The notes under the pieces: generated by a model | What the model was told of the DNA's origin: nothing | Database searches by the model: none | Seen by the model: the letters and a program-made list of their open reading frames with translations, nothing else | NCBI RefSeq assembly: GCF_023566355.1 | Contig: NZ_JAKNSW010000001.1 | Coordinates: 248,001-312,000, forward strand | Source of the DNA: Mesoplasma sp. JKS002658 | GTDB taxonomy: Bacteria; Bacillota_I; Bacilli_A; Mycoplasmatales; Mycoplasmataceae | Direction: 5' to 3' | DNA: 64,000 bases | Part shown: piece after piece, positions 1 through 9,469 of the stretch | Layout of the letters: each line of letters begins with the position of its first letter | Position numbering within the stretch: the first letter of the stretch is position 1 | Program-made: the position numbers and the translations under genes

Positions 1-542
1 TTGATGGTCAAGATTGACCACGAAGAAGACAAATACAAACAGTTTTATTTGAAATCTTGTGAGGTTTAATTGATATTTTGCGACCATTAATTCCTCATAC
101 AATCGAAGAGGTTTATAGTTATTTGCCTCATGATGAAAAGTTTGCTTCAGTTCATTTGCTAGATGTGAGAGAACAAAATTTTGCTTTAGAACCAGAAGAA
201 GTGGAATTATGGACAAAAGTGTTAAAACTTCGTGAAGAAGTTAACAAAGCTTTAGAAATTGCTCGGGAAAACAAGTTGATTAATAAAGGTTTTGAAGCAA
301 GTGTTGAGTTGAGTTTGGCTAAAGATTATGAAGTGGTTAAAGTTATTGAGCAATTAGCAACTATTTTTATTGTTAGTGAAATCAAGTTTAGTCCTGATTT
401 AAAAAATCCAACATTTGTAGGAAAAACCGCTAAAATTAAAGTAACGCCACGAGTTGGTGAAAAATGTGAACGTTGTTGAGGAATTTTTGATCAAACTATT
501 GATGGTTTGTGTGAACGTTGTTTAAAGGTTGTTCACCAATAA
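1..542 (+). CDS. ileS: Isoleucyl-tRNA synthetase, C-terminal part (5' end outside window)
   Basis: This is the 3' end of a class I aminoacyl-tRNA synthetase that charges tRNA-Ile in the cytoplasm. The frame is open from base 3 and reads through TGA codons as Trp. It begins in the anticodon-binding helical domain (RPLIPHTIEEVYSYLP) and ends in the zinc-binding tail, with paired motifs CERC and LCERC near the C-terminus, as in bacterial IleRS. The stop is TAA at 540-542. The following lspA begins 16 bases later, the usual ileS-lspA neighbourhood of Firmicutes and mollicutes. The catalytic domains lie outside the window. Confidence 0.95.
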
Positions 543-558
543 AAAGGATGGCTAAAAT

Positions 559-1353
559 TTGACTTGGATAGATAATCTTAAATTCTGGTTAAAGAATCAT
601 AATTTTGCCTGAAGGTTCAAACTAATGGTTTGCCTGCCGATTTTTAGTGTTTTAGTTTTAATTGATTGAGCAACTAAAATTGCAGTTCAATTTAGTATGG
701 ATCAAGGTGAAGTTCACCGTTTTCTCCCTCATTTTCTAAAGTTAGAATATATGATTAATCCTGGAAGTGCTTATGGAGCGAATGCAAGTAATGCTGGTTT
801 AGCGATTGGTCTAGCAACTTTGGTTACCATTGTGGCACTAATAATTTTTATTTTTGCCAACGATAAAAAGTGATTAATTGCGATTGTTTTTATTCTTTCA
901 GGATCATTTGCTAATCTCCTTGCTCGGGCTTGAGCACCTGTGGTTAGTGGGGACAATCATCAAGGACAAAAGGGCGGGGTGATTGACTTTTTGGTCTGAG
1001 ATTTTAAAATCTTAGGTTCTGGTGATTATGTCTTTAACCTCGCCGACGTATGAGTTAATATCGGGGTCATTATTTTGATTATTGACTTAATCATTGAAAT
1101 TGTTTTATACCTTAATGCTGCTTATCACCAGAAACATCTTAACCAATTTCGAGATGTGGAAAACCATTTAATTAAACGAATGAGAACAATTAACCAAAAA
1201 GTCAATAGTCCCGAACCAAGTTTGGTGATTGATGAAAAACCAGTGGTAACGATCAAAAACCAGTCAGGAAATACGAATAAAAAAGAACAACGGGCAATGG
1301 AAAAATCGCAAAAGATGAGAGAAAAGCAAAATGGAAAAAACAATTCAAATTAA
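559..1353 (+). CDS. lspA: Lipoprotein signal peptidase (signal peptidase II)
   Basis: This membrane aspartic protease cleaves the signal peptide of prolipoproteins after lipid attachment, so it serves the lipoproteins encoded elsewhere in the window. It has four hydrophobic segments, the family NPGSAYG motif near residue 67, and both catalytic aspartates: D143 in GGVIDF and D163 in FNLADVW. I chose the TTG at 559 because an AAAAAGGA ribosome-binding site lies about 10 bases upstream, while the ATG at 548 hits a stop after seven codons. At 264 residues it is longer than the usual ~160; the extra length is a charged C-terminal tail of about 70 residues. It overlaps the next gene by 23 bases. 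Confidence 0.9.
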
Positions 1354-2257
1354 AGATGTTGATTATCAAAATGCTCGGTTAGATAAGTTTTTAGTAGCTT
1401 ATCTCAAAGAAGAATACGATTTTTCTCGCGTTTATTTGCAAAAGTTAATTAAAGACGGTTGTGTTTTGATTAATAATTCTCCTCAAAGTGCTAATTATCG
1501 ATTGGTTAAAGGTGATGTAATTATTATCAATCTTCCTTCCCTTGTTGTTGGTACAATTCAGGGTGAAGATTTGCCTTTAAAGATTATTTATGAAGACAAG
1601 GATTTATTGGTAATTGATAAACCTAACAATATGGTTGTCCACCCTTCGCTTGGTAATTGATCAGGAACAGTGGTTAATGCTTTGATAAATCAAGTTGATG
1701 ATTTATCAGGAATTGGGGGTGTAGAACGTCCTGGTATTGTGCATCGTCTAGATAAGCAAACTACAGGATTACTAATTGTGGCAAAAAACGATATCACTCA
1801 CCAAAAGTTAACCACAATGTTTAAAAATCATGAGATTGAAAAAGAGTATATTGCTTTGGTGTGAGGGGTGATTGAAGAAGATGAAGCTTTGATTGATGCA
1901 CCAATCGGGCGTAGTAGTAGTGATCGTAAAAAAATGAGTGTTACTGCAACAAATTCCAAATCAGCCAAAACTTGATTTAAGGTTTTAGAACGTTTTGCTC
2001 ATGCGACTGAAGTTTTGATAAAAATTGAAAGTGGTCGGACCCATCAAATTCGGGTTCACTTTAATTACATTAATCATCCTGTTATAAATGATCCGATGTA
2101 TGGAAAACTAAAAGAAAAATCGACTAGTTATGGACAATATTTACATGCTTATAAGTTAACTTTTCTTCATCCAATTATTGGAAAGAAAATGGAATTTATT
2201 AGTAGTCTTCCTCAGGAGTTTAATGATAAAATAGAAGAGTTGAAAAGTGAGGCTTAA
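1331..2257 (+). CDS. rluD: RluD-type 23S rRNA pseudouridine synthase
   Basis: This enzyme isomerises uridine to pseudouridine in large-subunit rRNA. An N-terminal S4 RNA-binding domain (about residues 12-75) precedes the RluA-family catalytic domain, whose signature HRLDKQTTG carries the catalytic aspartate D141. The later motif SGRTHQIRVH is also intact. The length of 308 residues is normal. The start lies inside lspA, and the TAA stop overlaps the ATG of the following gene by one base, so lspA, this gene and the next appear translationally coupled. The exact target uridines (RluD, RluA or RluC type) cannot be decided from sequence alone, so the symbol names the family. Confidence 0.9.
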
Positions 2258-3624
2258 TGATGAATTTTGATTATAAACAGTACGAAAAAGCCTTAATCTT
2301 TTTCTTTCAAAACCAGCATTATCAAGCTCTTTTGAGTAAGTTAAATAAGCAAAAGGTTTTTCTTTATTCTAGTAAAATGGATGTTGCGATTATTAAAATC
2401 GCTCATCATTTAGACGAAGCTAAAGATAGTGAATTTACCCATCTAATAGGAAAATTGGCAAAAACGCGTGGCGTTAATAAGGCGGATTTAAAGGTTTTAG
2501 AAATTTATTTAGATGAAACCAAAACCAATAAATTTAGTGAGATTAGTCCTAATCATTTCTTGTTAGTTTCAACTGATCAAAAGTATCTTAGAACTCAGTT
2601 AACCAGTTTTTGAGCGATGAGTCAAACCCTTGATTTTTCTATTCAAGAAGATGTTAAGATTCTTGATAAAAAAAGTAAAAGAAATCGCCAGGCTGTTGAA
2701 GATTTTGATGATCTTAGTAGTGTAACTAACGAAGCTGATTTGCAAAAAAAGCTGAGTTCGTTTTCAATGCGTTTTAAAAAAACTCCTTATTATGGGAGCA
2801 GTATCTTTTTATTGCTGTTTATTATTGTTCCGTTAATCTTTCAGTTATTAATAACTATTTGAGGTTATGATTATACTGATGATATTGCCAAACTTTTTAG
2901 TGGAGGAACTACTTATCATTTAACTTTTTTAGGTGGTCAAGGATGAAGGGTGCTCACGTATGGAATGAGTGCTTTATCATCAAACTGGTTTGTTGGTTTT
3001 GCAATCATTATTTCGGTGGGATTTAGTATGTATGGACTGTTAAAACTCAACGAGTTTTACATGAGCACGTGAAAGTTTATCCTTTCATTTTTGATTAGTT
3101 ATCTCTTGTTAGGTTATTTCAGTTCGGTATTGACTCCTAATTACACTACAGGGAGTGCCTTACCAATTTATGGAATGACTTTAGGAATGTTAGCTTTAAA
3201 TGTTAGTGGCAGCAAAACCTTGTTTGCTCAAGTAAGTAAATCAAAATTAATTCTCCCAATCATCTTTTTAATTATCCTGCCAATCTTTGTTTCAGGAATG
3301 GAATATATACCGATTTTAGTGGGATTATGTTTAGGAGGAGCTACTAGTTTCTTATTTACTTATGATTATAAAAATGCTAATTGAAGATTATCTTTACCCT
3401 TGGTAGTTTTACTCATTGGAATTCTTTTACCTTCAATTATGTTGACAATTCCAATTTATGTACCTGGTAAGGATGGGGTGGTTATCTACACCTTGATGTT
3501 TTATGTTGACCGACACTTGATGAGTATTGATAAAGCGAATAATCTTTTACATAAAATCGGGTGAACTGATATTGTCATTACCCAGTTTTCTAATAACCGT
3601 TTAGGAATTGGTTCATTAATTTAA
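2257..3624 (+). CDS. Multi-pass membrane protein, possibly rhomboid-like
   Basis: I do not firmly recognise this 455-residue protein. The first ~170 residues are soluble and charged. They are followed by about seven hydrophobic segments, starting with SSIFLLLFIIVPLIFQLL. A GWRVLTYGMSAL stretch before the second membrane span and a GSALPIYGMTLG stretch at the fourth resemble the WR-motif and the GxSG active-site region of rhomboid proteases, but the exact catalytic Ser and His context is not clean, so this may be a distant or inactive relative. It overlaps rluD by one base. Two internal TGA codons near 2611 and 2860 are read as Trp; without that the gene would look broken. Confidence 0.75.
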
Positions 3625-3664
3625 AGTAGAAAATACTATTTTTAGTGAAAGGAACAAAGAAATA

Positions 3665-4000
3665 ATGGTTGAAAAAATTGGGGTTGATATTGTTCAAAAC
3701 AAACGAATTAAACTTCGTTTAGCTTTTTTAAGGAAAGTGTTAAGTGAACATGAATTACAAATGCTCGACCAATTTGTCTCTAAACGCCAAAAACAAGAGT
3801 TTGTTAGTGGTCGATGAGCAGTTAAAGAAGCGATTATTAAAACCCTAACTGTTAAAGAAACGATGCACAAACTTGATATTGGTTATCAAGCAAATGGGGC
3901 GCCAGTTATTAAGAATCCAGAGTATGCTCATATTCTTATTTCAATTAGTCATGAAAAAAAATACAGCGTTGGCATCGCTTTAAATCAAACGTATAATTAG
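3665..4000 (+). CDS. acpS: Holo-acyl-carrier-protein synthase
   Basis: AcpS transfers the 4'-phosphopantetheine group from CoA to a serine of acyl carrier protein. The 111-residue protein has the family metal-binding aspartate D8 in GVDIV and glutamate E55 in RWAVKEA, followed by the closing SISHEKKYSVGIAL strand. The start has an AAAGGAA ribosome-binding site about eight bases upstream. The gene follows the membrane protein and precedes plsC, so two lipid-related functions are adjacent. One internal TGA is read as Trp51. Confidence 0.92.
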
Positions 4001-4033
4001 AGAAGTATACCCCACTATTAGAGAAGGAAAATC

Positions 4034-4942
4034 ATGATGCGTGATCAAAAACCTAAAAATCAAGCAACCAATTCACCCAGAGAAAAGTTTTATTTAGACA
4101 AGAAGAAAATGCTTTACATGTGACCGATGGCATTACATATTTATCATAAAGCAAAAAAAATTAATAAGAAAAATAAAAAAGACCCTTTAGCTTATAGCGA
4201 ACAATACCGTTATGATTGGTTAAGTAAGCAAGTGCAAAAGGCACTGCCTTTGTTTGGTGTGGAAATTCAGGTTGCAGGAATTGAAAACTGGTTAGACCGA
4301 GGCGTGGTTTTGATGCCTAACCATGAATCTAATTTTGATGCGATTGCCTTGTTAGCAATTAATGATTTTTCTAAACAACAACCAGTTGCTTTTATTGCCA
4401 AAAAAGAACTTTGAGATGATAAAAGAGCAAGTCGATTTTTGAATTTAATTGATACGATTCCTTTAGATCGTCAATCACCCCGCAGTGCGTTGGCAGCGTT
4501 TCGGGAAGCTAAAGATTTAATTGTGGACTATAAACGAAGTTTAGTTTTGTTTCCTACTGGGACTCGTTCTGGATCAAATGATGTTGGTGAAATGCAACCA
4601 GCAGCCTTTAAGTTGCCCCAAATGGCTAATGCTCCAATTATTCCAGTGACAATTATTAATTCTTATCAAGTTTTTGAATATCCGCGTAAAAATAAACACG
4701 TGGTGGTGAAAGTGGTTTTTGGTAAACCAATTTATGGTAAAAAACATTTAGCAACTTCAACCACTGATTTAGCAACTCTGATAAAAAACCAGATTGAAAA
4801 GAATCGTGATGAATACATCGATCAAGAATTAATGCCACTAAAAGAATTAAGAATGAGCGAAAAAAAACAAGCAAAACGACACCAGAAAAAACATAAAAGC
4901 AAGAAAAGAAAGTTTTCTGATTTTTTCAAAATTATTGATTAA
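4034..4942 (+). CDS. plsC: 1-acyl-sn-glycerol-3-phosphate acyltransferase
   Basis: PlsC acylates lysophosphatidate to phosphatidate at the inner face of the membrane, ahead of CdsA encoded at 10.7 kb. The catalytic block NHESNFD (residues 96-102) is the NHxxxxD motif, and FPTGTRS (173-179) stands where most homologues have EGTRS. The 302-residue protein has a long N-terminal segment before the catalytic domain and a lysine-rich C-terminal tail (KKQAKRHQKKHKSKKRK) that could bind membrane phosphate or nucleic acid. The start is the first of two adjacent ATGs after GAGAAGGAAA. Confidence 0.9.
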
Positions 4943-5050
4943 AATAAATTTCTTAAATTCTAGATAAAAACCTGCTTTTGTCTTGATTTTGAAAGAAAAA
5001 TCATTAATAATAACTAAGTGTTTATACAGAATAAACTTGTTACTAACAAC

Positions 5051-5066
5051 TCAGGAAGGATCCTGA
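5051..5066 (+). terminator. Hairpin downstream of plsC
   Basis: A perfect 6-bp inverted repeat (TCAGGA, loop AGGA, TCCTGA) lies between plsC and the tRNA cluster promoter. Only a short mixed T-run follows, so it is a weak terminator at best. Confidence 0.35.
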
Positions 5067-5074
5067 TTGTTATC

Positions 5075-5104
5075 TTGACTTTTATTTTTTAAACAAGATA
5101 TAAT
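5075..5104 (+). promoter_or_regulatory. Promoter of the tRNA cluster
   Basis: TTGACT at 5075-5080 and TATAAT at 5099-5104 are separated by 18 bp and lie 26 bp before the first tRNA base. This is the best match to a vegetative sigma promoter in this region. Confidence 0.8.
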
Positions 5105-5129
5105 CTAAAAGTTGTTATGTTTAGATTAT

Positions 5130-5206
5130 GCTGACTTAGCTCAGTCCGGTAGAGCAACTGACTAGTAATCAGTAGGTCGTAGGTTCGATTCCTATAGTCA
5201 GCACCA
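5130..5206 (+). tRNA. tRNA-Thr (anticodon AGT)
   Basis: A full cloverleaf is visible: acceptor GCTGACT pairs with AGTCAGC, the anticodon loop is CTAGTAA (anticodon AGT, reading ACN codons), the T-arm is GGTTCGATTCC, and CCA is encoded. It is the first gene of a five-tRNA transcript. An unmodified A34 in tRNA-Thr is known from mycoplasmas. Confidence 0.93.
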
Positions 5207-5211
5207 TTTAT

Positions 5212-5295
5212 GGAGGGGTAGCGAAGTGGCCAAACGCGGGTGGCTGTAACCCACTTCCTTTCGGTTCGGGGGTTCGAATCCCTCCCCCTCCACCA
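5212..5295 (+). tRNA. tRNA-Tyr (anticodon GTA)
   Basis: Acceptor GGAGGGG pairs with CCCCTCC, the anticodon loop is CTGTAAC (GTA), and a long variable arm follows, as expected for the class II tRNA-Tyr. CCA is encoded. It lies five bases after tRNA-Thr. Confidence 0.93.
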
Positions 5296-5299
5296 TTTT

Positions 5300-5374
5300 T
5301 GGGCCATAGCCAAGCGGTAAGGCAAAGGACTTTGACTCCTTCATGCGTTGGTTCGAATCCAACTGGCCCAGCCA
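5300..5374 (+). tRNA. tRNA-Gln (anticodon TTG)
   Basis: Acceptor TGGGCCA pairs with TGGCCCA, the anticodon loop is CTTTGAC (TTG), and discriminator G precedes an encoded CCA. The first base pair is U-A, typical of bacterial tRNA-Gln. Confidence 0.93.
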
Positions 5375-5378
5375 TTAT

Positions 5379-5454
<76 letters not shown>

Positions 5455-5482
5455 TTATCTTTATATATTTTGGTTTTTTATT

Positions 5483-5571
5483 CCTCGAGTGGCGGAATCG
5501 GTAGACGCACTGGACTTAAAATCCAGCGGGCTTAATCGCCCGTGCCGGTTCAAGTCCGGCCTCGAGGACCA
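5483..5571 (+). tRNA. tRNA-Leu (anticodon TAA)
   Basis: Acceptor CCTCGAG pairs with CTCGAGG, the anticodon loop is CTTAAAA (TAA, reading UUR), and a long variable arm is present. CCA is encoded. It is the last tRNA of the cluster, after a 28-base spacer. Confidence 0.92.
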
Positions 5572-5585
5572 TTTCAATGTAAGAC

Positions 5586-5609
5586 ATCACCTTCAAGGTG
5601 ATTTTTTTT
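5586..5609 (+). terminator. Rho-independent terminator of the tRNA cluster
   Basis: Stem ATCACCTT/AAGGTGAT with a one-base loop is followed by a run of T's, 14 bases after tRNA-Leu. Confidence 0.85.
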
Positions 5610-5653
5610 ACTTCATTTCAAGAATTATCTTCCCTCCCTGAAAAAGAAAGTTC

Positions 5654-5659
5654 TATAAT
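5654..5659 (+). promoter_or_regulatory. -10 element before the dehydrogenase cluster
   Basis: A perfect TATAAT lies 28 bases before the first SDR start codon. I see no convincing -35 hexamer at the right distance. Confidence 0.5.
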
Positions 5660-5687
5660 ATACTGTAAACAGAAAGAAGGATGACTA

Positions 5688-6422
5688 ATGAAAAAAGTGG
5701 TAGTAATTACTGGGGCCAGCTCTGGGATTGGTGAAGCAAGTGCAAAGATGTTAGCTAAAGATTATCAATTAGTTTTAGCAGCTCGAAGTGAAGATAAGTT
5801 GCAATCAACAGTTGAAGAAATTAAAAAACTGGGTGGAGAAGCACAGTATAAAGTTACTGATGTGAGCCAAAATGATCAAGTCGAAGCCTTAGCCAAGTTC
5901 GCTTTAGATACTTATGGTCAAATTGATGTTTGAATTAACAACGCGGGAATTATGCCCCAAGCCTGAATGAAAGAAAAAAAGGTCAAAGAATGAGACGCGA
6001 TGATCGATGTCAACATTAAAGGAACTTTATACGGAATTGGCGCTGCTCTTCCTGGGATGCGCGAAAAGAAGAGTGGTCAAATTATTAACATCGCTTCTGA
6101 TTTAGCTTTTAGTGTTCATCCTGGTGGAGTTGTTTATAGTGCTACTAAATATGCCACTAGAGCAATTAGTGAAGGATTACGTCAAGAAGTTGCTGCTGAT
6201 AGGGACAATATTCGAGTAACAGCGATTTATCCGGGTGTTGTTGATACAAATATCATTAATACCATTAGTGATGTAGCAATGAAGCAACAAGTTGAAAAGT
6301 TTAAGGAGGCAGTGGGAGCAATTGCTCCAGAACGAGTGGCATTAGCAATTAAGAATGCAATCGAAATGCCTGAAGACACAGGTTTAAATGATATTGTGCT
6401 TCGTTCAATTAACCAAGCATAG
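5688..6422 (+). CDS. Short-chain dehydrogenase/reductase, copy 1 of 3
   Basis: This is a classical SDR, an NAD(P)-dependent oxidoreductase of a hydroxyl or carbonyl substrate. The Rossmann motif TGASSGIG spans residues 8-15, NNAG follows the fourth strand, and the catalytic YSATK has Y150 and K154. The length of 244 residues is typical. AGAAGGA lies just upstream of the ATG. In-frame TGA codons are read as Trp. It is the first of three tandem paralogues and differs most in the substrate-side segments, for example NIASD where the other copies have NVSSV. The substrate cannot be inferred. Confidence 0.9.
5830..6004 (+). repeat. 175-bp segment identical to 7318-7492
   Basis: This stretch of SDR copy 1 is base-for-base identical to the matching part of copy 3, while copy 2 between them differs at several positions. 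It covers the end of the cofactor domain through NNAG. The pattern points to recent gene conversion. Confidence 0.85.
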
Positions 6423-6439
6423 AAACATAGGAAAAACTA

Positions 6440-7159
6440 ATGAAAAAAGTGATTGTGATTACTGGAGCCAGCTCTGGGATTGGGGAAGATACAGCCAAAA
6501 TGCTAGCACCAGATTATAAAATTGTTTTAGCAGCACGGAGAGAAGACCGGCTAAAGGCTTTGGTCGAAGAGATTAAAACAATGGGTGGAGAAGCACAGTA
6601 TAAAGTTACTGATGTTGCTTCTTATGATCAAGTCGAAGCCTTAGCCAAGTTTGCTTTAAATACTTATGGTCAAATTGATGTTTGAATTAATAATGCTGGA
6701 TTAATGCCAATTTCTTATCTTAAAGAAAAAAAGGTCAAAGAATGAGACGCGATGATCGATGTTAACATTAAAGGAACTTTATACGGAATTGGCGCTGCTC
6801 TTCCTACGATGCGCGAAAAGAAAAGCGGTCAAATTATTAATGTTTCTTCAGTCCAAGGTTTAGTGGTTTCACCAGAGATGGTAGTTTATAGTGCTACTAA
6901 ATTTGCAATTCGCGCCATTACTGAAGGATTACGTCAAGAAGTCGCTGCTGATAGGGACAATATTCGGGTAACTGGGATTTATCCAGGGGCGGTTGCAACT
7001 GAATTAGTAAATATTCTTGATGGTGATTTAAAGCAGTACTATGAACAAAATGCGATTCCTCCAGAACGAGTGGCATTAGCAATTAAGAATGCAATCGAGA
7101 TGCCTGACGACACAGGTTTAAACGACATTGTTATTCGTCCGATCAACCAAGTGAGATAG
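6440..7159 (+). CDS. Short-chain dehydrogenase/reductase, copy 2 of 3
   Basis: A second classical SDR of 239 residues starts 17 bases after copy 1, so the three are probably co-transcribed. TGASSGIG (8-15) and YSATK (Y150, K154) are intact. Its first ~175 bases are nearly identical to copy 3, whereas its middle segment diverges from both other copies (NNAGLMPISYLKEKK against [15 protein letters not shown]). The C-terminal substrate loop, which is the shortest of the three, ends in a different sequence. The substrate is unknown. Confidence 0.9.
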
Positions 7160-7175
7160 ATTAAGGGAAAAAAAT

Positions 7176-7913
7176 ATGAAAAAAGTGATTGTGATTACTG
7201 GAGCCAGCTCTGGAATTGGGGAAGCTACAGCCAAAATGCTAGCACCAGATTATAAAATTGTTTTAGCAGCACGGAGAGAAGACCGGCTAAAGGCTTTGGT
7301 CGAAGAGATTAAAACAATGGGTGGAGAAGCACAGTATAAAGTTACTGATGTGAGCCAAAATGATCAAGTCGAAGCCTTAGCCAAGTTCGCTTTAGATACT
7401 TATGGTCAAATTGATGTTTGAATTAACAACGCGGGAATTATGCCCCAAGCCTGAATGAAAGAAAAAAAGGTCAAAGAATGAGACGCGATGATTGATGTTA
7501 ACATTAAAGGAACTTTATACGGAATTGGCGCTGCTCTTCCTACGATGCGCGAAAAGAAAAGCGGTCAAATTATTAATGTTTCTTCAGTAGTTGGTTTCAA
7601 GGTTGCACCTGGAGCAACAGTTTATAGTGCCACTAAATTTGCAGTTCGCGCCATTACTGAAGGATTACGTCAAGAAGTTGCTGCTGATAGGGACAATATT
7701 CGGGTAACTGGGATTTATCCAGGGTATGTTGATACTGAATTACCTAATTCAATTACAGATGAAAAAATGAAAAAACAGGTGGAAGATGGTGCAAAGGCAG
7801 CTCAAGCAATTGCTCCAGAACGAGTAGCATTAGCAATTAAGAATGCAATCGAGATGCCTGAAGATACAGGTTTAAACGACATTGTCATTCGTTCTGTTTA
7901 TCAAGCATTTTAA
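7176..7913 (+). CDS. Short-chain dehydrogenase/reductase, copy 3 of 3
   Basis: The third SDR has 245 residues, with TGASSGIG at 8-15 and Y150/K154 in YSATK. It is a mosaic: its 5' part matches copy 2 and its middle is identical to copy 1. The [22 protein letters not shown] and [14 protein letters not shown] blocks are shared by all three. Divergence is concentrated after the catalytic Tyr, where SDRs set substrate specificity, suggesting three related enzymes with different substrates. A strong terminator follows directly. Confidence 0.9.
7318..7492 (+). repeat. 175-bp segment identical to 5830-6004
   Basis: This is the partner of the identical block in SDR copy 1, offset by 1488 bases. Identity breaks at a C/T difference in the MIDVN codons. 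Confidence 0.85.
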
Positions 7914-7916
7914 TGA

Positions 7917-7948
7917 AAAAAAGACCTTATTCTTACAAGGTCTTTTTT
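7917..7948 (+). terminator. Bidirectional terminator between SDR cluster and lipoprotein gene
   Basis: The 12-bp stem AAAAAAGACCTT/AAGGTCTTTTTT has an 8-base loop. The A-run and T-run allow it to work for the plus-strand SDR operon and for the convergent lipoprotein gene, whose stop codon overlaps it. Confidence 0.9.
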
Positions 7949-9056
7949 ATTTGTATTTTTGTCAATCAAGGTTATAAACAAGTTTTGCACTGCTGTCATC
8001 ATTGCTATTGTTTAAATTTGTTAAAGCACTTGAATCAGGAACGTTGTTTGTTCCTACAAAAGTTCGGTTAGTTCAAGTATCGACAAGATCTTTGTTGCTA
8101 GCCCAGATAGATTTGTTGGTTTGAGCATTAAATTGTGCATAAGTTTGGTTAACTCAAGAACCATAGCCTCTGGTAGCTGAACCTACTAAATAACTAAATA
8201 GGTTAGATAAATCATTAGCTGCTTGAATATAAACATCAATAGCCCCAGTACCATCATTTTTTAAATCAGGATTATATTCAAAGTAGTTGGCATAACCTGA
8301 AGTCATATTAATCAACTTACCGTTTCTAAACACCAAAAAGTAAGGACCACTACCATCTTTAATCATCGTATTAAAGTCGGTTAACCGTTTAGTTTTGGCC
8401 AGCGACTTGACTGTATCACTACTTTGGTCGGCATCATCATTTGGTGTGGTACTCTTTGCTTGCATAAACTCTCAATAAGCTTCAAATTGATTATCAAACA
8501 AATCAGTAATAATATTTTTTCCTAAATTAGAAGACTTTCAAAAGGTCGTAATGTCGTTAACTAGAATTGTATTCAAAGCAATACTAGTTGCTTGTTGAGC
8601 ACTTTCAACCCCATACCATTCGTTATTATCTTCGTTATCTAAACTTGCTGCATCAATTGGAGGAGTAATTGTCGAACTTAAAATCGCATCACGAATTTTT
8701 CTTTGATAACTTGTTGCTCCTAACTGAGTTAGGTCGATATTTTTACGCACAGCGCTAATTGCTTTGGTAGGATTATTGACATTATCACTATCAAAAGTTT
8801 TATCCACTACAGGGACAGTACCATAGACCCATTGGTTCAAAGCAGACAAGTAACTGTAGGTATCTGAGTTTTCTCTTCCACCGATAAAAACAATCGAAAC
8901 ATTGCTATTTTCTTTAGAAGCACTAACTCAACTTTGGTAGGTACTAAACTTGATGTTTGTATTCTGGTGGTCATTACTACTTCCACAAGCAACTACACTA
9001 GTTGTTGCTGTTGAAAACAATGTAATCGTACTTAAAATAGTTAACAATTTTCTCAT
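7947..9056 (-). CDS. Surface lipoprotein with a thioredoxin-like sequence pattern
   Basis: A 369-residue secreted lipoprotein begins with a basic, hydrophobic leader and a lipobox (SVVAC) placing the lipidated cysteine at residue 24. The mature part carries VSIVFIGGRENSDTYSYLSAL near its start and PYFLVFRNGKLINMTSGY further on. The second resembles the strand-loop-strand after cis-proline in thioredoxins, but there is no CxxC, so redox catalysis is unlikely. Several TGA codons encode Trp. It is transcribed alone and convergent with the SDR operon. The function is unknown; an outer-surface binding role is only inference. Confidence 0.85.
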
Positions 9057-9105
9057 TTGCCGCTCCTATTTACTGGGTTTTAGTTAAAAACGAAAAACCA
9101 CTCTT

Positions 9106-9111
9106 ATTATA
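9106..9111 (-). promoter_or_regulatory. -10 element of the lipoprotein gene
   Basis: The minus strand has TATAAT about 50 bases upstream of the lipoprotein ATG. It is placed back to back with the rpmG promoter; the -35 element is poor. Confidence 0.5.
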
Positions 9112-9141
9112 ACTTATCAGTTTTCAGATACATAGTTTATC

Positions 9142-9170
9142 TTGCAAGTTATTAAAAAAATTGCTATGAT
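9142..9170 (+). promoter_or_regulatory. Promoter of rpmG
   Basis: TTGCAA at 9142-9147 and TATGAT at 9165-9170 are 17 bp apart, with an extended -10 (TGCTATGAT). Confidence 0.75.
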
Positions 9171-9239
9171 AAATTGGCATGTTAGAGCATGTAACTTTAG
9201 CTAAATTTATATGATTATTAATTAACAAGGAGAAAAAAG

Positions 9240-9383
9240 ATGCGTGAAAAAATTATTTTACGTTGCAGCGTTTGCAAAAACGAAAATTACATCGGAAAAA
9301 ATGATAAGAAAAAACCAAAAATTGAAGTAAAAAAATATTGTTCAAATTGTAACGAGCATCAATTACATAAACAAAAGAAATAA
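9240..9383 (+). CDS. rpmG: 50S ribosomal protein L33
   Basis: This 47-residue basic protein of the large ribosomal subunit has two CxxC pairs (CSVC and CSNC), which marks the zinc-binding form of L33. It starts with MREKIILRC, the family N-terminus, after an AAGGAG ribosome-binding site. It is monocistronic, with its own promoter and terminator, and too short for many gene finders. Confidence 0.93.
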   Translation: MREKIILRCSVCKNENYIGKNDKKKPKIEVKKYCSNCNEHQLHKQKK

Positions 9384-9393
9384 ATTCGACCCC

Positions 9394-9425
9394 GACCTTT
9401 GTAAAAATTACTAAAGGTCTTTTTT
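9394..9425 (+). terminator. Terminator of rpmG
   Basis: Stem GACCTTT/AAAGGTC with a 12-base loop is followed by six T's, 10 bases after the rpmG stop. Confidence 0.85.
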
Positions 9426-9469
9426 ATGCAGATAATTTCTTATATTATTAAAAGCAAAAGGAGCATTTT

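Noticed and set aside
5089-5325. Minus-strand open frame across tRNA-Thr and tRNA-Tyr (reads GRDSNPRTE)
   Set aside because: This is the well-known spurious translation of the antisense strand of tRNA genes.
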